A stretch of 52,697 bases of DNA from Helicobacteraceae bacterium (GTDB lineage Bacteria; Campylobacterota; Campylobacteria; Campylobacterales; SZUA-545). The first letter of the stretch is position 1. The number at the start of each line of letters is the position of its first letter. The stretch spans positions 1 through 52,697 of the forward strand of contig JAIRKM010000044.1 of the NCBI GenBank assembly GCA_031260125.1, written 5' to 3'. The notes under the pieces are model-generated. The model had not been told where the DNA came from, ran no database searches, and worked only from the letters and a program-made list of their open reading frames with translations. The translations under genes and the position numbers were made by a program. Of the stretch, positions 1-8,799 are shown piece by piece.

Positions 1-117
1 GGTGAAAAACCGCGCTTTTTAGCATATCGGGCGCGTTTATAATCGCCCTTACGGCGTCGATCGGCGCGGCAAAGCCGTGAAAATGCGAGGTAAAGTCCGA
101 ATCGCCTTTGGCGCATT
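1..117 (-). pseudogene. Truncated open frame at the window edge, cut by the left island repeat
   Basis: On the minus strand a frame stays open from about position 117 to the window edge, reading ECAKGDSDFTSHFHGFAAPI and onward. It has no start codon: a TAG lies just upstream, where the left repeat copy begins. The composition looks like a real protein, and the DNA has host-type words (TCGATCGGCG). I infer a host gene whose 5' end was replaced when the repeat/island arrived. The protein family is not recognised and the remainder lies outside the window. Confidence 0.35.
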
Positions 118-362
118 CCTATATAACGGTTGCGTTGCGGTTTTATGGAAGCAATGATTGATAGTATGCTTTGGGCGTAACGCCTTCGTATCTCTTAAAA
201 TGCCTAATAAAATGACTCTGATCGTAAAAGCCGCTATCCTGCGCTATTTCGGATATTAAATCGCGTTTAGCGCGCCGTTTAAGATACAAGGCGCTTTTCG
301 TTGTCGGCAGATTTAGGGTATAGCGAATGGTGCAGGGCGACAAGCCCGATCAACGCTACGCC
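110..362. repeat. Left direct-repeat copy of host DNA flanking the island (internally deleted)
   Basis: Positions 110-274 match 17818-17993 (the 3' part of the AraC-type gene) and 266-362 match 19012-19108 (the 3' part of the 75-aa gene), in the same orientation and with scattered mismatches. The two blocks are joined at TTTAGCGCG (266-274), a 9-mer present once at each corresponding place in the right copy (17985-17993 and 19012-19020). The left copy is therefore the right copy minus 1,027 bp. The junction creates a short chimeric minus-strand frame (143-343) that ends with the AraC C-terminus; it is not a functional gene. Confidence 0.85.
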
Positions 363-367
363 CGCAG

Positions 368-480
368 AGAAAACACCTGATACTCGGCAACCACGACAAG
401 CGGTGGGTGAACGGCATTGACCTGACGAAATACTTCGCGGAAGTGACCAATCTGCGGATGTATAAGTGCGATGGCGTGAA
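368..480 (+). pseudogene. Metallophosphoesterase fragment (GNHD motif)
   Basis: Immediately after the left repeat the plus strand reads HLILGNHDKRWVNGIDLTKY and continues for about 15 residues. The GNHD metal-binding motif followed by a tryptophan and an aspartate/leucine-rich stretch is typical of small calcineurin-like phosphoesterases found on clostridial conjugative elements. Only about 37 residues remain: the N-terminal metal ligands are missing and the frame becomes unrelated after about 480. It is a non-functional remnant of the foreign element, truncated at the island/host junction. Confidence 0.6.
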
Positions 481-507
481 ACCGTCAGCTTTGCTGTGCC
501 TTGAAAT

Positions 508-774
508 TCAGCTACAAACCAGTTCGGAGAGTATATCACTTTCGCTCACTTCGATGGCGTGGCGATTTGCTGCCGCTTCGTCGATTTCACGGCACAGCGG
601 GTATAATCGTTCCGACAGCAGAAGTTGGCTATACAGAACCAGTCTGTGTTCCCGCAGGTAACGCTTGTGAAGCTCGCCGTACAGTCCGAGCGGCGGCGCG
701 TCCGGCGGGTCGCTCAAAACGACGGCGGGCAGCAGATAATCACCGATGCGGACATAGGCGAGTTCGCGCCCTAC
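508..774 (-). pseudogene. TnpV-like transposon protein remnant
   Basis: The minus-strand frame reads ELAYVRIGDYLLP, then LGLYGELHKRYLREHR, then LYSQLLLSERLYPLCREIDE and ends with ILSELVCS. This pattern (YxRxGDYLLP, GxYGxxxxxYLxEHR, LYxxLLxSxxLxxxxxEID, NELI/SELV at the end) matches the small TnpV proteins of Tn4451-type clostridial elements. The segment between EID and the C-terminal helix is much shorter than usual and no good start codon precedes the frame. It follows the recombinase remnant in the same direction, as expected for such an element. Confidence 0.55.
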
Positions 775-775
775 A

Positions 776-1098
776 TTAACCGTCCGCGAGCGTGACGAGT
801 GTCACGCCGAGTTGTTCGGCAAATTGAGCCATTCCGAATACAGCGCGTAATTCCGCGCTATCCGCGTGATGTCGGCGGCGATGACAACGCCGACTTTCCC
901 GGCTCTAATGTCCGCTGTCAGCGCGTTTATGGCGGGGCGGTCAAGCGTCGCGCCGCTTTGCCCGCAGTCGCGGCAGAACGTCAACTCATCGTATCCGTGT
1001 TTTTCCGCATACTTGCGGATTCGTCGCTCCTGCGTCCGAATCGCAAGTTCGTCGGCGAGCGCCGTGCGGCAGTATACCGCTGTGAGTCTTGTGTCCAT
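776..1098 (-). pseudogene. Serine recombinase (resolvase N-terminal domain), frameshifted
   Basis: Translation from the ATG at 1098, with GGGGGAAG just upstream, gives MDTRLTAVYCRTALADELAI, then a resolvase catalytic domain with DCGQSGATLDRPA, INALTADIRAG and VVIAADITRIARN. The catalytic serine position of AVYCRxS reads T, so nucleophile loss or shift is possible. The frame ends early at 802, but shifting frame near 825 restores the expected FAEQLGVTLVTLADG and a TAA at 776. I read this as a single indel in a formerly intact short recombinase. No large C-terminal DNA-binding domain is present. Confidence 0.65.
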
Positions 1099-1159
1099 AG
1101 CTTCCCCCATAAGTTGAAATGACGGTTGTTTACGCCGTTTGTCCTGCCGTTTTGGTCTG

Positions 1160-1192
1160 CGGCGGCGGCCAAACAACCGAAAGCCGCCGCCG
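1160..1192. other. Perfect 10-bp GC stem-loop upstream of the recombinase remnant
   Basis: CGGCGGCGGC (1160-1169) and GCCGCCGCCG (1183-1192) are perfect inverted repeats around a 13-nt loop. The structure sits between the helicase remnant and the recombinase remnant, and is transcribed on the minus strand before the recombinase start. No T-run follows, so it may be a relic attenuator or recombination site rather than an intrinsic terminator. Confidence 0.45.
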
Positions 1193-1296
1193 TAAACACC
1201 CCGATCGCTCCGTTATCACCTCCCCCAACAGCCAAAACTCTTTGCCACAAGAGGATTGGCCGCCTATTGAAAAAGGGCAGTTGAAAAACTACCATT

Positions 1297-1884
1297 TCAG
1301 TATAGAATAAAAGTCGATTCCGCGACATAGCGAAATATTTCGACTTCGGGATTTTGGTTGCCATGTCTTACGATTCTGCCAAGCCGCTGCGCGTTCGAAG
1401 GGGTCTTCGACCATCTCTTTTGCAGATCGGAGGGTTCGACCACCACCGTTTCGTACTTTGCTTCCGGCACGGGGAGATTGAGCATATTGGCGGTTTGAAT
1501 GTCGGCAGCCTCCTTGAACGTACACATTAATTCAGGGAGGTTATGGAACTTCGCAAAGCTGGTTCTGGCTCTGTACCCCGTACCCTCCGGAGCCAATTCA
1601 ATTGAGGTCTGTGTCTCGCCGAAAATGCTTGCCCAGGAGTCGAAATGCAGCAGTCTGAGGGTGTTCAGACGGTTGTGCTGGAGGTATCTTTGCATCGTGA
1701 ACACTTCCGTCATCGAATTACTTATTGGCGTACCGGTGGCGAAAATGACGCCCTTGTTGCCGGTAAGTTCGTCAAGGTAGCGGCATTTCATAAACAGGTC
1801 GGACGACTTCTGGGCTTCCGAGGTGGACAACCCCGCCATGTTCTGCATCTTGGTATAAATGAAAAGGTTTTTTAGGGCTGTGCT
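1297..1884 (-). pseudogene. Internally deleted SNF2-type helicase of a conjugative element
   Basis: From about 1884 the minus strand reads ALKNLFIYTKMQNMAGLSTS, then EAQKSSDLFMKCRYLDELTG, then GVIFATGTPISNSMTEVFTM. These are the post-Walker-B and motif III regions of the very large SNF2 helicase/methylase proteins carried by clostridial conjugative transposons. The usual DEAH is degenerate (DSTA). After the SDLQK motif the frame is disturbed and jumps to RLGRIVRHGNQNPEVEIFRY, which is motif VI, so the region between is deleted. The protein then stops at 1297. It is clearly non-functional. Confidence 0.75.
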
Positions 1885-2027
1885 GTCAAGGGTAATTCGG
1901 ATATTTTTTCAGAGGGCTGTTCGGAGGGTTCTTTCTCCTTGAGATACAATCTTCTTTTAAGTTCCAGCGAATGACTTGACCAAATCAAATTCCCTGTTGT
2001 CGGAAAGTTATCATATCCAGTAGCTCC
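1872..2027 (-). pseudogene. C-terminal remnant of an unrecognised mobile-element protein
   Basis: A 51-residue minus-strand frame without a start codon reads FPTTGNLIWSSHSLELKRR, then LYLKEKEPSEQPSEKI and stops at 1872. The charged, Glu/Lys/Pro-rich ending resembles C-termini of clostridial element proteins, but I cannot name the family. It overlaps the upstream edge of the helicase remnant in another frame, which again suggests deletion scars. The rest of the 1,885-2,200 interval holds only the promoter described separately. Confidence 0.3.
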
Positions 2028-2091
2028 TCATATTATTTCGTGATTATCATTGTAAACAAAACAAAATTCTTGCTATCCCATGAAAACACTC

Positions 2092-2120
2092 TTGTATTGC
2101 CATCGAATATATGGTATACT
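2092..2120 (+). promoter_or_regulatory. Sigma70 promoter driving the defence operon regulator
   Basis: TTGTAT (2092-2097), a 17-bp spacer and TATACT (2115-2120), with TGG directly before the -10 box (extended -10). It points toward the Xre-type regulator and the whole phosphorothioation operon. Just downstream, GGCGGTAAATATGCCG forms an imperfect inverted repeat that could be an operator. The vegetative sigma type and the correct spacing make this the best promoter candidate in the island. Confidence 0.6.
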
Positions 2121-2201
2121 GTTTGGCGGTAAATATGCCGTATAGCCATGACGAGATAACGAGGTATCTGTATAGGCGTTAAATACAACAAGCTCTTCAA
2201 A

Positions 2202-2396
2202 TTGCTGATTGACAGGAAAATGAAGAAAGGCGAGTTATGCAAAGTCGCTGGCATTAGTTCCAGCGTACTTCTCAAATTGTCCAAAGATGAGAACGTAAAT
2301 GTAGATATACTGACCCGAATATGTTATGCATTGGAATGTGACTTCCCAGATATTATGGAACTGGATCCAAATCATTGTGACGATATTGAAAAATAG
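2202..2396 (+). CDS. Small Xre/Cro-type HTH regulator
   Basis: The protein reads LIDRKMKKGELCKVAGISSS, then VLLKLSKDENVNVDILTRIC and ends with DFPDIMEL plus an acidic tail. This is the compact Xre-type helix-turn-helix common in Firmicutes (KxLxxxAGIS, LxKLxKxENV, LxxICxAL). In frame upstream of the TTG at 2202 the DNA encodes GVKYNKLFKL, the expected family N-terminus, but no standard start codon is present there. Either a non-standard start (ATA near 2178) is used or the N-terminus is shortened. Likely role: transcriptional control of the operon that follows. Confidence 0.7.
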   Translation: MLIDRKMKKGELCKVAGISSSVLLKLSKDENVNVDILTRICYALECDFPDIMELDPNHCDDIEK

Positions 2397-2467
2397 CTAT
2401 TTAATAGTTCAAAGTATTGCAGACAAGATTACTTTGCTTTTAATGAAAAGAATGGAGGAATTGACTG

Positions 2468-4264
2468 GTGTGGTGCAATAATTGCCACCGAGAAACGGCG
2501 AAAGAAAAATGTGAGCTTTGCGGAAAAAAGACCGAGCGGGAAGTCCCTCTCGAAATCTTTTGGTGCGGCGATTGCAGAGTGCCTATTATAAAACAGGCAG
2601 ATGCCATTGATAAGGATATATGCCCTACCTGTGGCGGGACGATTACTTACTTATGCGCGGATATGCGCCCCGTTTTTCCGGAGGAACGGCTACTATTTGA
2701 AATCATCCAAGGCAAACCTTTGGAGTATATGAATCGCAGCGTTTGGGCCGCTGACAACCGGTATTATATCGACGGGAAACCAGCGACGGTCTCAGCGGCG
2801 TTTTTCAGGAAGCTTCCACCCGAAGCTATAAGCGAGCAACTTGCTGAATACAAAGAGCAAAATGATTATACATCATTTAATGAAATGACAGCGCGTTTCA
2901 TTAAGGCTAACGCGAAGAGGCTCAGCGCCATCACCGCTGAAGCGCATACCTTCATCCACGAAACATCGGTATCTTATCCGATAGAGAACATAGTAGTATC
3001 ATTCTCGGGCGGAAAGGATTCAACGGTAACAGCCGACCTTGCTGTCAGGGCTTTGAGCGATCCGAGTTTGGTTCACATATTCGGAAACACCACACTTGAA
3101 TTCCCGCTGACATTGGAGTACGCCGCTCGTTACCGAAACGACAACCCAAAGGCAATTTTCAAGACCGCCGTCAATAAAGACCAAGACTTCTATTCGGTCT
3201 GCGATGACATCGGTCCCCCGGCGCGTATGCTCCGCTGGTGTTGCTCAATGTTCAAGACCGGGCCTATTACACGCGCAATGAATAGCTTGTATCGCGACCG
3301 TGAGATACTGACGTTCTACGGTATACGGAAATGCGAATCCCTCTCTCGGAGTCATTACACGCGGCTCACAAAGTCGCGTAACGAGGACAATGAGGGTAAC
3401 GTGGTCATAAACGAGTCTGTAAAGATACAGAAGCAAGCTGTGGCTTCTCCTATTTTCCTTTGGAAAGACGCAGACGTGTGGCTCTATATTCTCGGAGAGG
3501 ACTTGGATTTCAACGACGCTTATCGGCTCGGCTATGATCGCGTAGGTTGTTGGTGCTGCCCGAACAACAATATCAGGGCGCAGATACTGTCTCAAATATA
3601 TATGCCTGAGCAATCAAAGAAGTGGCGAGATTTCCTTATCGGTTTCGCCGAGCGAATCGGTAAGCCAGACGCGGAAGAATACATTGACTCCGGTGCGTGG
3701 AAAGCCCGTCAGGGCGGCAACGGTGTTGTGGCGGCTCAGGACATTCGTATACGCTACACTAACTGCACAACCGAGGACAACGCGAAGATTTACCAGCTTA
3801 ACAAGCCGATTGACGATACGTTTTCGGAACTGTTTATTCCGTTCGGACGAATTGCCCCCGAACTCGGTCGGAAGCTGATAAATGAAACCATTATCACCGA
3901 CATAAAGACGAATGTGCCAATTCTTTCAATACAGCCGCTTTCGCAAAGTGGATTTGACTATACCGTTAAGGCAAAGACGATGAACGTAGCCAAACACGAG
4001 GATTTGCAACGGATGGTCGGCTACCAGATACGCAAGTACAACGCCTGCCGCAAGTGCCTTAAATGCGAGTCGCTGTGCCGCTACAGGGCAATAAGCATAT
4101 CCGGAGGAGCGTACAGAATCAGCGATAAGCGCTGCCAGCGCTGCAAAATGTGTGTCACGGCGAAGTACCTTGACGGCGGTTGTCTGATGGGTAAGTACCT
4201 GAAAATGAAAGGCGAGCCGTTATCCGCCGAATTAAAACCGACCGCCGCAGACCGAAAGGGATAA
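2468..4264 (+). CDS. sspD: PAPS-reductase-family sulfurtransferase, SspD/DndC-like
   Basis: 598 aa. The N-terminus has two zinc-ribbon-like cysteine pairs (CNNC...CELC, residues 3-18; CGDC...CPTC, about 33-55). The ATP-pyrophosphatase PP-loop SFSGGKDSTV lies at about residues 177-186. Two further cysteine motifs follow, RWCCSMFK (about 256) and CWCCPNNN (about 362), which in DndC-type proteins bind a [4Fe-4S] cluster. The C-terminus has a ferredoxin-like cysteine cluster (about 525-575). By family it should adenylate the DNA phosphate and insert sulfur passed from the cysteine desulfurase. The start is GTG with AATGGAGGAA 8 nt upstream. It is the first structural gene and is followed 4 bp later by the DUF4007 gene, the usual phosphorothioation partner. 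Confidence 0.8.
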   Translation: MWCNNCHRETAKEKCELCGKKTEREVPLEIFWCGDCRVPIIKQADAIDKDICPTCGGTITYLCADMRPVFPEERLLFEIIQGKPLEYMNRSVWAADNRYYIDGKPATVSAAFFRKLPPEAISEQLAEYKEQNDYTSFNEMTARFIKANAKRLSAITAEAHTFIHETSVSYPIENIVVSFSGGKDSTVTADLAVRALSDPSLVHIFGNTTLEFPLTLEYAARYRNDNPKAIFKTAVNKDQDFYSVCDDIGPPARMLRWCCSMFKTGPITRAMNSLYRDREILTFYGIRKCESLSRSHYTRLTKSRNEDNEGNVVINESVKIQKQAVASPIFLWKDADVWLYILGEDLDFNDAYRLGYDRVGCWCCPNNNIRAQILSQIYMPEQSKKWRDFLIGFAERIGKPDAEEYIDSGAWKARQGGNGVVAAQDIRIRYTNCTTEDNAKIYQLNKPIDDTFSELFIPFGRIAPELGRKLINETIITDIKTNVPILSIQPLSQSGFDYTVKAKTMNVAKHEDLQRMVGYQIRKYNACRKCLKCESLCRYRAISISGGAYRISDKRCQRCKMCVTAKYLDGGCLMGKYLKMKGEPLSAELKPTAADRKG

Positions 4265-4268
4265 AAGT

Positions 4269-5150
4269 ATGAAGTTCAGGGCGCACGACACATTTTTCAT
4301 ACGGAAGGGTTGGCTCAGCAAGGGGCTGAAGAATGTCTTGCGAAACCCCTCCGTATTTGTCAGCAAAGACGAAAACCCGATGGACACGCTCGGCATCGGC
4401 GCGAACATGGTCAAGGCGCTTAGGTACTGGCTTCAAGCCGTCATGCTGACAACGGAGCCGGGAAGCGGCAGACGAACGCAGACGCTAACGCCGCTCGGCG
4501 ATCTTATACACAGGAACGACCCTTATATGGAGGAATTGGGGACGCTCTGGTTGCTCCACTATCGTCTTGCCTCTAATATTGAGGACGCGACCGCGTGGTA
4601 TTATTTCTTCAATGAGTTCAAGCCTACTGAGTTCACCCGCGATGATTTCAGCATCCAGATAAAAGGCTATCTCAGGCTGAACAATCAGGAAGAAGTATCG
4701 GAACGTTCGCTTGACGATGACTACACCTGCATTATCAATACCTATGTTCCAAGAATTAAGTCAAACCCGGAGAAGGTGCAGCCGGAGAGCAATATCGACT
4801 GTCCTCTCGGCGAGTTGGGCTTGATTGATATAGTCAATAAAAAAGCGAAGGTCTATAAAAAGAGCCAGCCTCAGAAAGACGCGTTACACCCGTTGATTCT
4901 GCTTGCCGTTATCATAGACCGAGCAGAGGGCGAGAAATCCGTGAGGATTTCAACGATTCAAAACGACCCGTTCAACGCGGGCAAGGTTTTTAACCTTGAC
5001 ATTATCGCGCTGACAAATTTGCTCTACAAGATAGAGTTGATGGGGTACGTCAAAGTGGTTCGAACTGCCGGGCTTGACATTGTCAGACTGGATACCGATA
5101 TGGGCTTTCTGGATTGCGTTGAAGAATACTACCGGCTTATAAATCGGTAG
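4269..5150 (+). CDS. sspB: DUF4007 protein, SspB-like nickase component
   Basis: 293 aa. It opens with FRAHDTFFIRKGWLSKGL, the FxGHETFxxRxGWLxKG signature of DUF4007, and continues with GIGANMVKALRYWL. DUF4007 is, to my knowledge, the domain of SspB, the nicking component of the single-strand phosphorothioation system SspABCD. The gene directly follows the PAPS-reductase-family gene and precedes the large ATPase gene, the order expected for sspD-sspB-sspC. The C-terminal half looks like a winged-helix-rich fold (ILLAVIIDRAEG, IIALTNLLYKIELMGYVKVV). The assignment rests on the N-terminal signature and the context. Confidence 0.75.
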   Translation: MKFRAHDTFFIRKGWLSKGLKNVLRNPSVFVSKDENPMDTLGIGANMVKALRYWLQAVMLTTEPGSGRRTQTLTPLGDLIHRNDPYMEELGTLWLLHYRLASNIEDATAWYYFFNEFKPTEFTRDDFSIQIKGYLRLNNQEEVSERSLDDDYTCIINTYVPRIKSNPEKVQPESNIDCPLGELGLIDIVNKKAKVYKKSQPQKDALHPLILLAVIIDRAEGEKSVRISTIQNDPFNAGKVFNLDIIALTNLLYKIELMGYVKVVRTAGLDIVRLDTDMGFLDCVEEYYRLINR

Positions 5151-5167
5151 ATTGACGAGGGGATTAT

Positions 5168-8100
5168 ATGTTCGCTGGGAAGATTGGTGTTGCAAAGGGG
5201 TTTCAGACTTCGGTCAACATCGCCTATGACCTGAATAATGACGATAAAGTGCGAGGATTCATTCCCACGCAGTCAAGTCTTGATGTTATCGAGGATATTC
5301 TTCTCTCGACGGCGCCTACCGCCGCGCAGAGGGCGAGAATACTGATTGGAGCGTATGGAAGGGGCAAATCCCACATCATACTTGTCTTGTTATCGCTGTT
5401 GTCAGGAAAAGATGAAATTCTATTCACGGCACTGCTCAATAAGATGGACAGCGTAAATCCGGAACTCGCCAGTTTTGCGCGGGAATATCTTCAATCTGGC
5501 AAAAAACTGTTGCTGGTCGTTGTCCGCGGAAGCAGTTCAAGCCTGTCATCATCGTTCCTGAACGCGTTGCAGTTGACACTCAATGACGAAGGGCTATCCG
5601 ATATTATGCCGGAGACCCATTTCCAAGCGGCAGTCAATGCCATTGACAACTGGCGCGAGAACTTCCCGGACACATATAGCCGTTTCGTGTCGGCGTTGTC
5701 GAAACCGGCAGAAGATTTTGTTATATCTCTGAAAGAGTATGACACTAATTCCTATTCTGTTTTTTCAGAGCTATATCCGCAACTGACTTCCGGGAGCGCG
5801 TTCAATCCGTTCCTCGGCTTCGATATAACAGAGCTTTATGAAAGTATTGCAAAGAAGGTCGAGTCTAATGGCTATGACGGAGTATTCGTCGTATATGACG
5901 AGTTCAGCAAATATCTGGAATCCAGCATCGCCAACGCTACTATCAGCGACATCAAAATGCTTCAGGATTTTGCAGAGAAATGTGACCGCAGCGGCGAATT
6001 GCAGATGCACCTATTGCTGATTTGCCATAAGGACATTGCCAATTATATTGACGGTGGGCTTCCGAAAGAAAAGGTAGACGGCTGGCGTGGAGTTTCTGGG
6101 AGATTCAAGCATCTGAACCTGCACAACAATTATGTTCAGATGTACGAAATAATTACAGCGGTTATAAGGAAAGAGCCGAAATGGTGGAATGGCTACAAAA
6201 GTAAGAACCGCGCCATGTTCGATGAATTGAAACACCGCTTCACCGGTAACAGGCTTTTGGACAGCGGCAACATATCTGAAATAGAAAACGCGGTATTTGG
6301 CTGCTATCCCTTGCACCCAATCTCCACATTCATCCTACCCCGGCTCTCTGAACGGGTTGCTCAAAATGAGAGGACGCTGTTTACCTTCCTCTCGACCGAC
6401 AACAAGTATACGTTGCCGTCTTTTCTTGATTCCGCTGATGACGCATTCCCTTTGCTCACACCTGATTATCTCTATGATTACTTTGAGCCGTTGCTCAGGA
6501 AAGAACCGTATACGAGTGAAGCTCACAAGCTCTATAAGTTGACTACTGCGGTTCTGCAAAAGGTTGAGGGGAATACTCTCGGGGCGAAAATCCTTAAAAC
6601 GATTGCCCTTATCTACCTTGTCGAGCAGTTTGAAAAACTGCCCCCGATAGTGGATATTATTTCGGATACATTCCGCGACAGCGTAGACGACGTTATGAGC
6701 ATCAATGACGCGCTCACCGAGTTGATTGAGAAAGAGTGTGTAGTATACCTGAAACGCAGCAACAACTATTTGAAACTGAAAGAAAGCAGCGGAGTAGATA
6801 TTCCTGGCGAGATTACCAGTCTAATCGAAAGCAAACGCGCCGTTTTGAGCGTCAAAGATATTCTGAACAATTCAGCGTTTGACAGCTATATGTACCCTAC
6901 GCGATACAATGATGAGTACGAAATCACGCGTTATTTTGATTTCACGTTTATCAGCGGCTCGGATTTTTGGAGTGTGGATAATTGGGACGCGTTCATCGAG
7001 GGGCGTGAGGCTGACGGTGTTGTGTTCGCCGTAATTCCCGAAACGGACGCGGACACGCAAAAAATAAAAAGCGCAATTTGTGAAGACGCTTGCGCTTCCG
7101 ACCGTGTGGTGTTCATTCTCCCGAATAAGTATGAGGATATAGAGAAAATAGCTTTTGATTACTATGCAGTAAGATGGCTTAGACTTGAAGCCGCTGGCGA
7201 CGACTTGCTTGCTGACGAGTATGACATCTACCTTGACGACCTGACGGAAGTCATAGGCGCATATATTAGCTCGTTTTCACGCCCTGAGAATGGTGCGGCT
7301 TCGTATTTTTACTGTAGCGAACAACGCCATATTTTCCGCAGGGCGCAGATGACGGAACTCCTCTCGAAAATTTGCCGTACTATATTCCATAGAACGCCTG
7401 TAATAAACAACGAATCCGTCAACAAAAACACATTGCCAACGATGGCTATAAAAAGCAGGACAAAGCTACTGTCCGGCCTGCTTGCTAATGAATTAGCCCC
7501 AAACCTCGGTCTAACCGGAACCGGGCAGGATGTTTCATTTATGAGGAGCACTCTAATTCAACCCGGAATTCTCATAGATGCAGAAACCGACCCTAAGCTG
7601 AACCTAACCCCCGACAATGAACGTGTAGCCAGTATGCTTGATACAATCAGGGGATTCTTACGCGGCGCAGGGAATAACGGCGGCAGCGGATTCCGGCAGC
7701 TTTATGATGAGTTGACACTGCCACAGTATGGTATCGGATTAAAGCGCGGTCTTATTCCGATTTACATCGCCGCCGTCCTGAGCGGCGAGAAACAGAACCT
7801 TGTCGTGCTGTACCGAAACAATGAAATAAGGATAACGCCCGACTTGCTGAACGATATAAATGAGTCGCCGGACGATTATTCGGTCATCCTCGAAAACTGG
7901 AATGAGGAAAAAGCCGACTATATGGCCGGACTTGAACGAATTTTCGGCGAATACGTCACTGAGCGTGAGAAATCGTATAACGGGTTTGCGTTCATACTCT
8001 ATGCGATGAACCGCTGGTATATGAACTTACCAAAATACGCCAAGGAGATGGACAAGCGATACGTCGGAAATGGTGAATTTGATAAGCTCGACTCTCAGCG

Positions 8101-8785
8101 GAAGAGATTCATAAACAGCCTTAAGCAGCTTGACATGAATCCACGCGAATTCCTGCTGGAAAAGGTGTTCAAGGTTTTTGCCATGGAGTTTAGCCCGAAC
8201 ATCCTCGCTATTATTGAGGAAACGAAGACCGAATGGGATAATGCTGTCTCAAACTTAATCGGTCGGTTGGGTGAAGATGTAAAAGTCACATTCGGGCAAA
8301 TGAATAACAATGGCAGTCTGGCATCAATCGTTAAGGACTGGTATGAATCTCTAAGTGAGCAGACTCTGCAATATCTGTTTGCGGGCAACGAAAACCGCAT
8401 ATTGAGACTGATGTCCTCTGTGCCAAACGATGAATCAACATTTGTCCAACGACTCGCCAAAGCAGTTACATCTTTGCGGATTGAGGATTGGAACGCAGAA
8501 ACAATCAAGGTGTTCCGGCGTGATTTAACTAGATTCAAGACTACTGTTGACGATTTCAGCCGCCAAAAACACGGCGAAGCTGAATCCGGGACGGATTTAT
8601 ACACAATCACATTCACCGGTTTAGACGGCGACGAAACAATGATGAAGTTCAAAAAGACGATAGTAAGCAAGCGAGCAAAGCTCCTGATGAATGAAATCAC
8701 AACTAGCCTTGAAGAAATGGGACAGGCTTTGACGATTCAGGAGAAGCGGCAAGTGCTTATAGAATTGCTGGAACAGCTATGCTGA
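5168..8785 (+). CDS. sspC: Large P-loop ATPase, SspC-like
   Basis: 1,205 aa. The Walker A is GAYGRGKSH (residues 61-69) and the Walker B is VFVVYDEF (about 238-245). The opening FAGKIGVAKGFQTSVNIAYD, followed about 40 residues later by the P-loop, resembles the large defence ATPases related to PglY/BrxC. In the SspABCD system the ATPase SspC energises sulfur insertion together with SspB and SspD. The gene lies between the DUF4007 gene and the desulfurase gene, 17 and 14 bp away, in a clear operon. No transmembrane segment or methylase motif is visible. A BREX assignment is unlikely because no pglX, pglZ or brxL-like gene is present. Confidence 0.7.
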   Translation: MFAGKIGVAKGFQTSVNIAYDLNNDDKVRGFIPTQSSLDVIEDILLSTAPTAAQRARILIGAYGRGKSHIILVLLSLLSGKDEILFTALLNKMDSVNPELASFAREYLQSGKKLLLVVVRGSSSSLSSSFLNALQLTLNDEGLSDIMPETHFQAAVNAIDNWRENFPDTYSRFVSALSKPAEDFVISLKEYDTNSYSVFSELYPQLTSGSAFNPFLGFDITELYESIAKKVESNGYDGVFVVYDEFSKYLESSIANATISDIKMLQDFAEKCDRSGELQMHLLLICHKDIANYIDGGLPKEKVDGWRGVSGRFKHLNLHNNYVQMYEIITAVIRKEPKWWNGYKSKNRAMFDELKHRFTGNRLLDSGNISEIENAVFGCYPLHPISTFILPRLSERVAQNERTLFTFLSTDNKYTLPSFLDSADDAFPLLTPDYLYDYFEPLLRKEPYTSEAHKLYKLTTAVLQKVEGNTLGAKILKTIALIYLVEQFEKLPPIVDIISDTFRDSVDDVMSINDALTELIEKECVVYLKRSNNYLKLKESSGVDIPGEITSLIESKRAVLSVKDILNNSAFDSYMYPTRYNDEYEITRYFDFTFISGSDFWSVDNWDAFIEGREADGVVFAVIPETDADTQKIKSAICEDACASDRVVFILPNKYEDIEKIAFDYYAVRWLRLEAAGDDLLADEYDIYLDDLTEVIGAYISSFSRPENGAASYFYCSEQRHIFRRAQMTELLSKICRTIFHRTPVINNESVNKNTLPTMAIKSRTKLLSGLLANELAPNLGLTGTGQDVSFMRSTLIQPGILIDAETDPKLNLTPDNERVASMLDTIRGFLRGAGNNGGSGFRQLYDELTLPQYGIGLKRGLIPIYIAAVLSGEKQNLVVLYRNNEIRITPDLLNDINESPDDYSVILENWNEEKADYMAGLERIFGEYVTEREKSYNGFAFILYAMNRWYMNLPKYAKEMDKRYVGNGEFDKLDSQRKRFINSLKQLDMNPREFLLEKVFKVFAMEFSPNILAIIEETKTEWDNAVSNLIGRLGEDVKVTFGQMNNNGSLASIVKDWYESLSEQTLQYLFAGNENRILRLMSSVPNDESTFVQRLAKAVTSLRIEDWNAETIKVFRRDLTRFKTTVDDFSRQKHGEAESGTDLYTITFTGLDGDETMMKFKKTIVSKRAKLLMNEITTSLEEMGQALTIQEKRQVLIELLEQLC

Positions 8786-8799
8786 GCGAGGTGATATAA

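Noticed and set aside
143-343. A 66-aa minus-strand frame with an AraC-like C-terminus
   Set aside because: It is a chimera produced by the microhomology deletion in the left repeat copy; it lacks the sensor domain and the first HTH.
279-779. Several open frames near the left end in other directions (279-539 minus, 407-661 plus beyond 480, 501-779 plus)
   Set aside because: They run through the repeat or antisense to the TnpV remnant; only short stretches match real proteins and these are listed as fragments.
2468-4264. Assimilatory PAPS/APS reductase (cysH)
   Set aside because: N-terminal zinc ribbons, extra Cys motifs and a C-terminal ferredoxin-like cluster, plus the DUF4007/DndD-like neighbours, do not fit sulfate assimilation.
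5168-8785. BREX system based on a PglY/BrxC-like ATPase
   Set aside because: No pglX methylase, pglZ phosphatase or brxL-like gene is nearby; the DUF4007, PAPS-reductase and desulfurase neighbours fit phosphorothioation.
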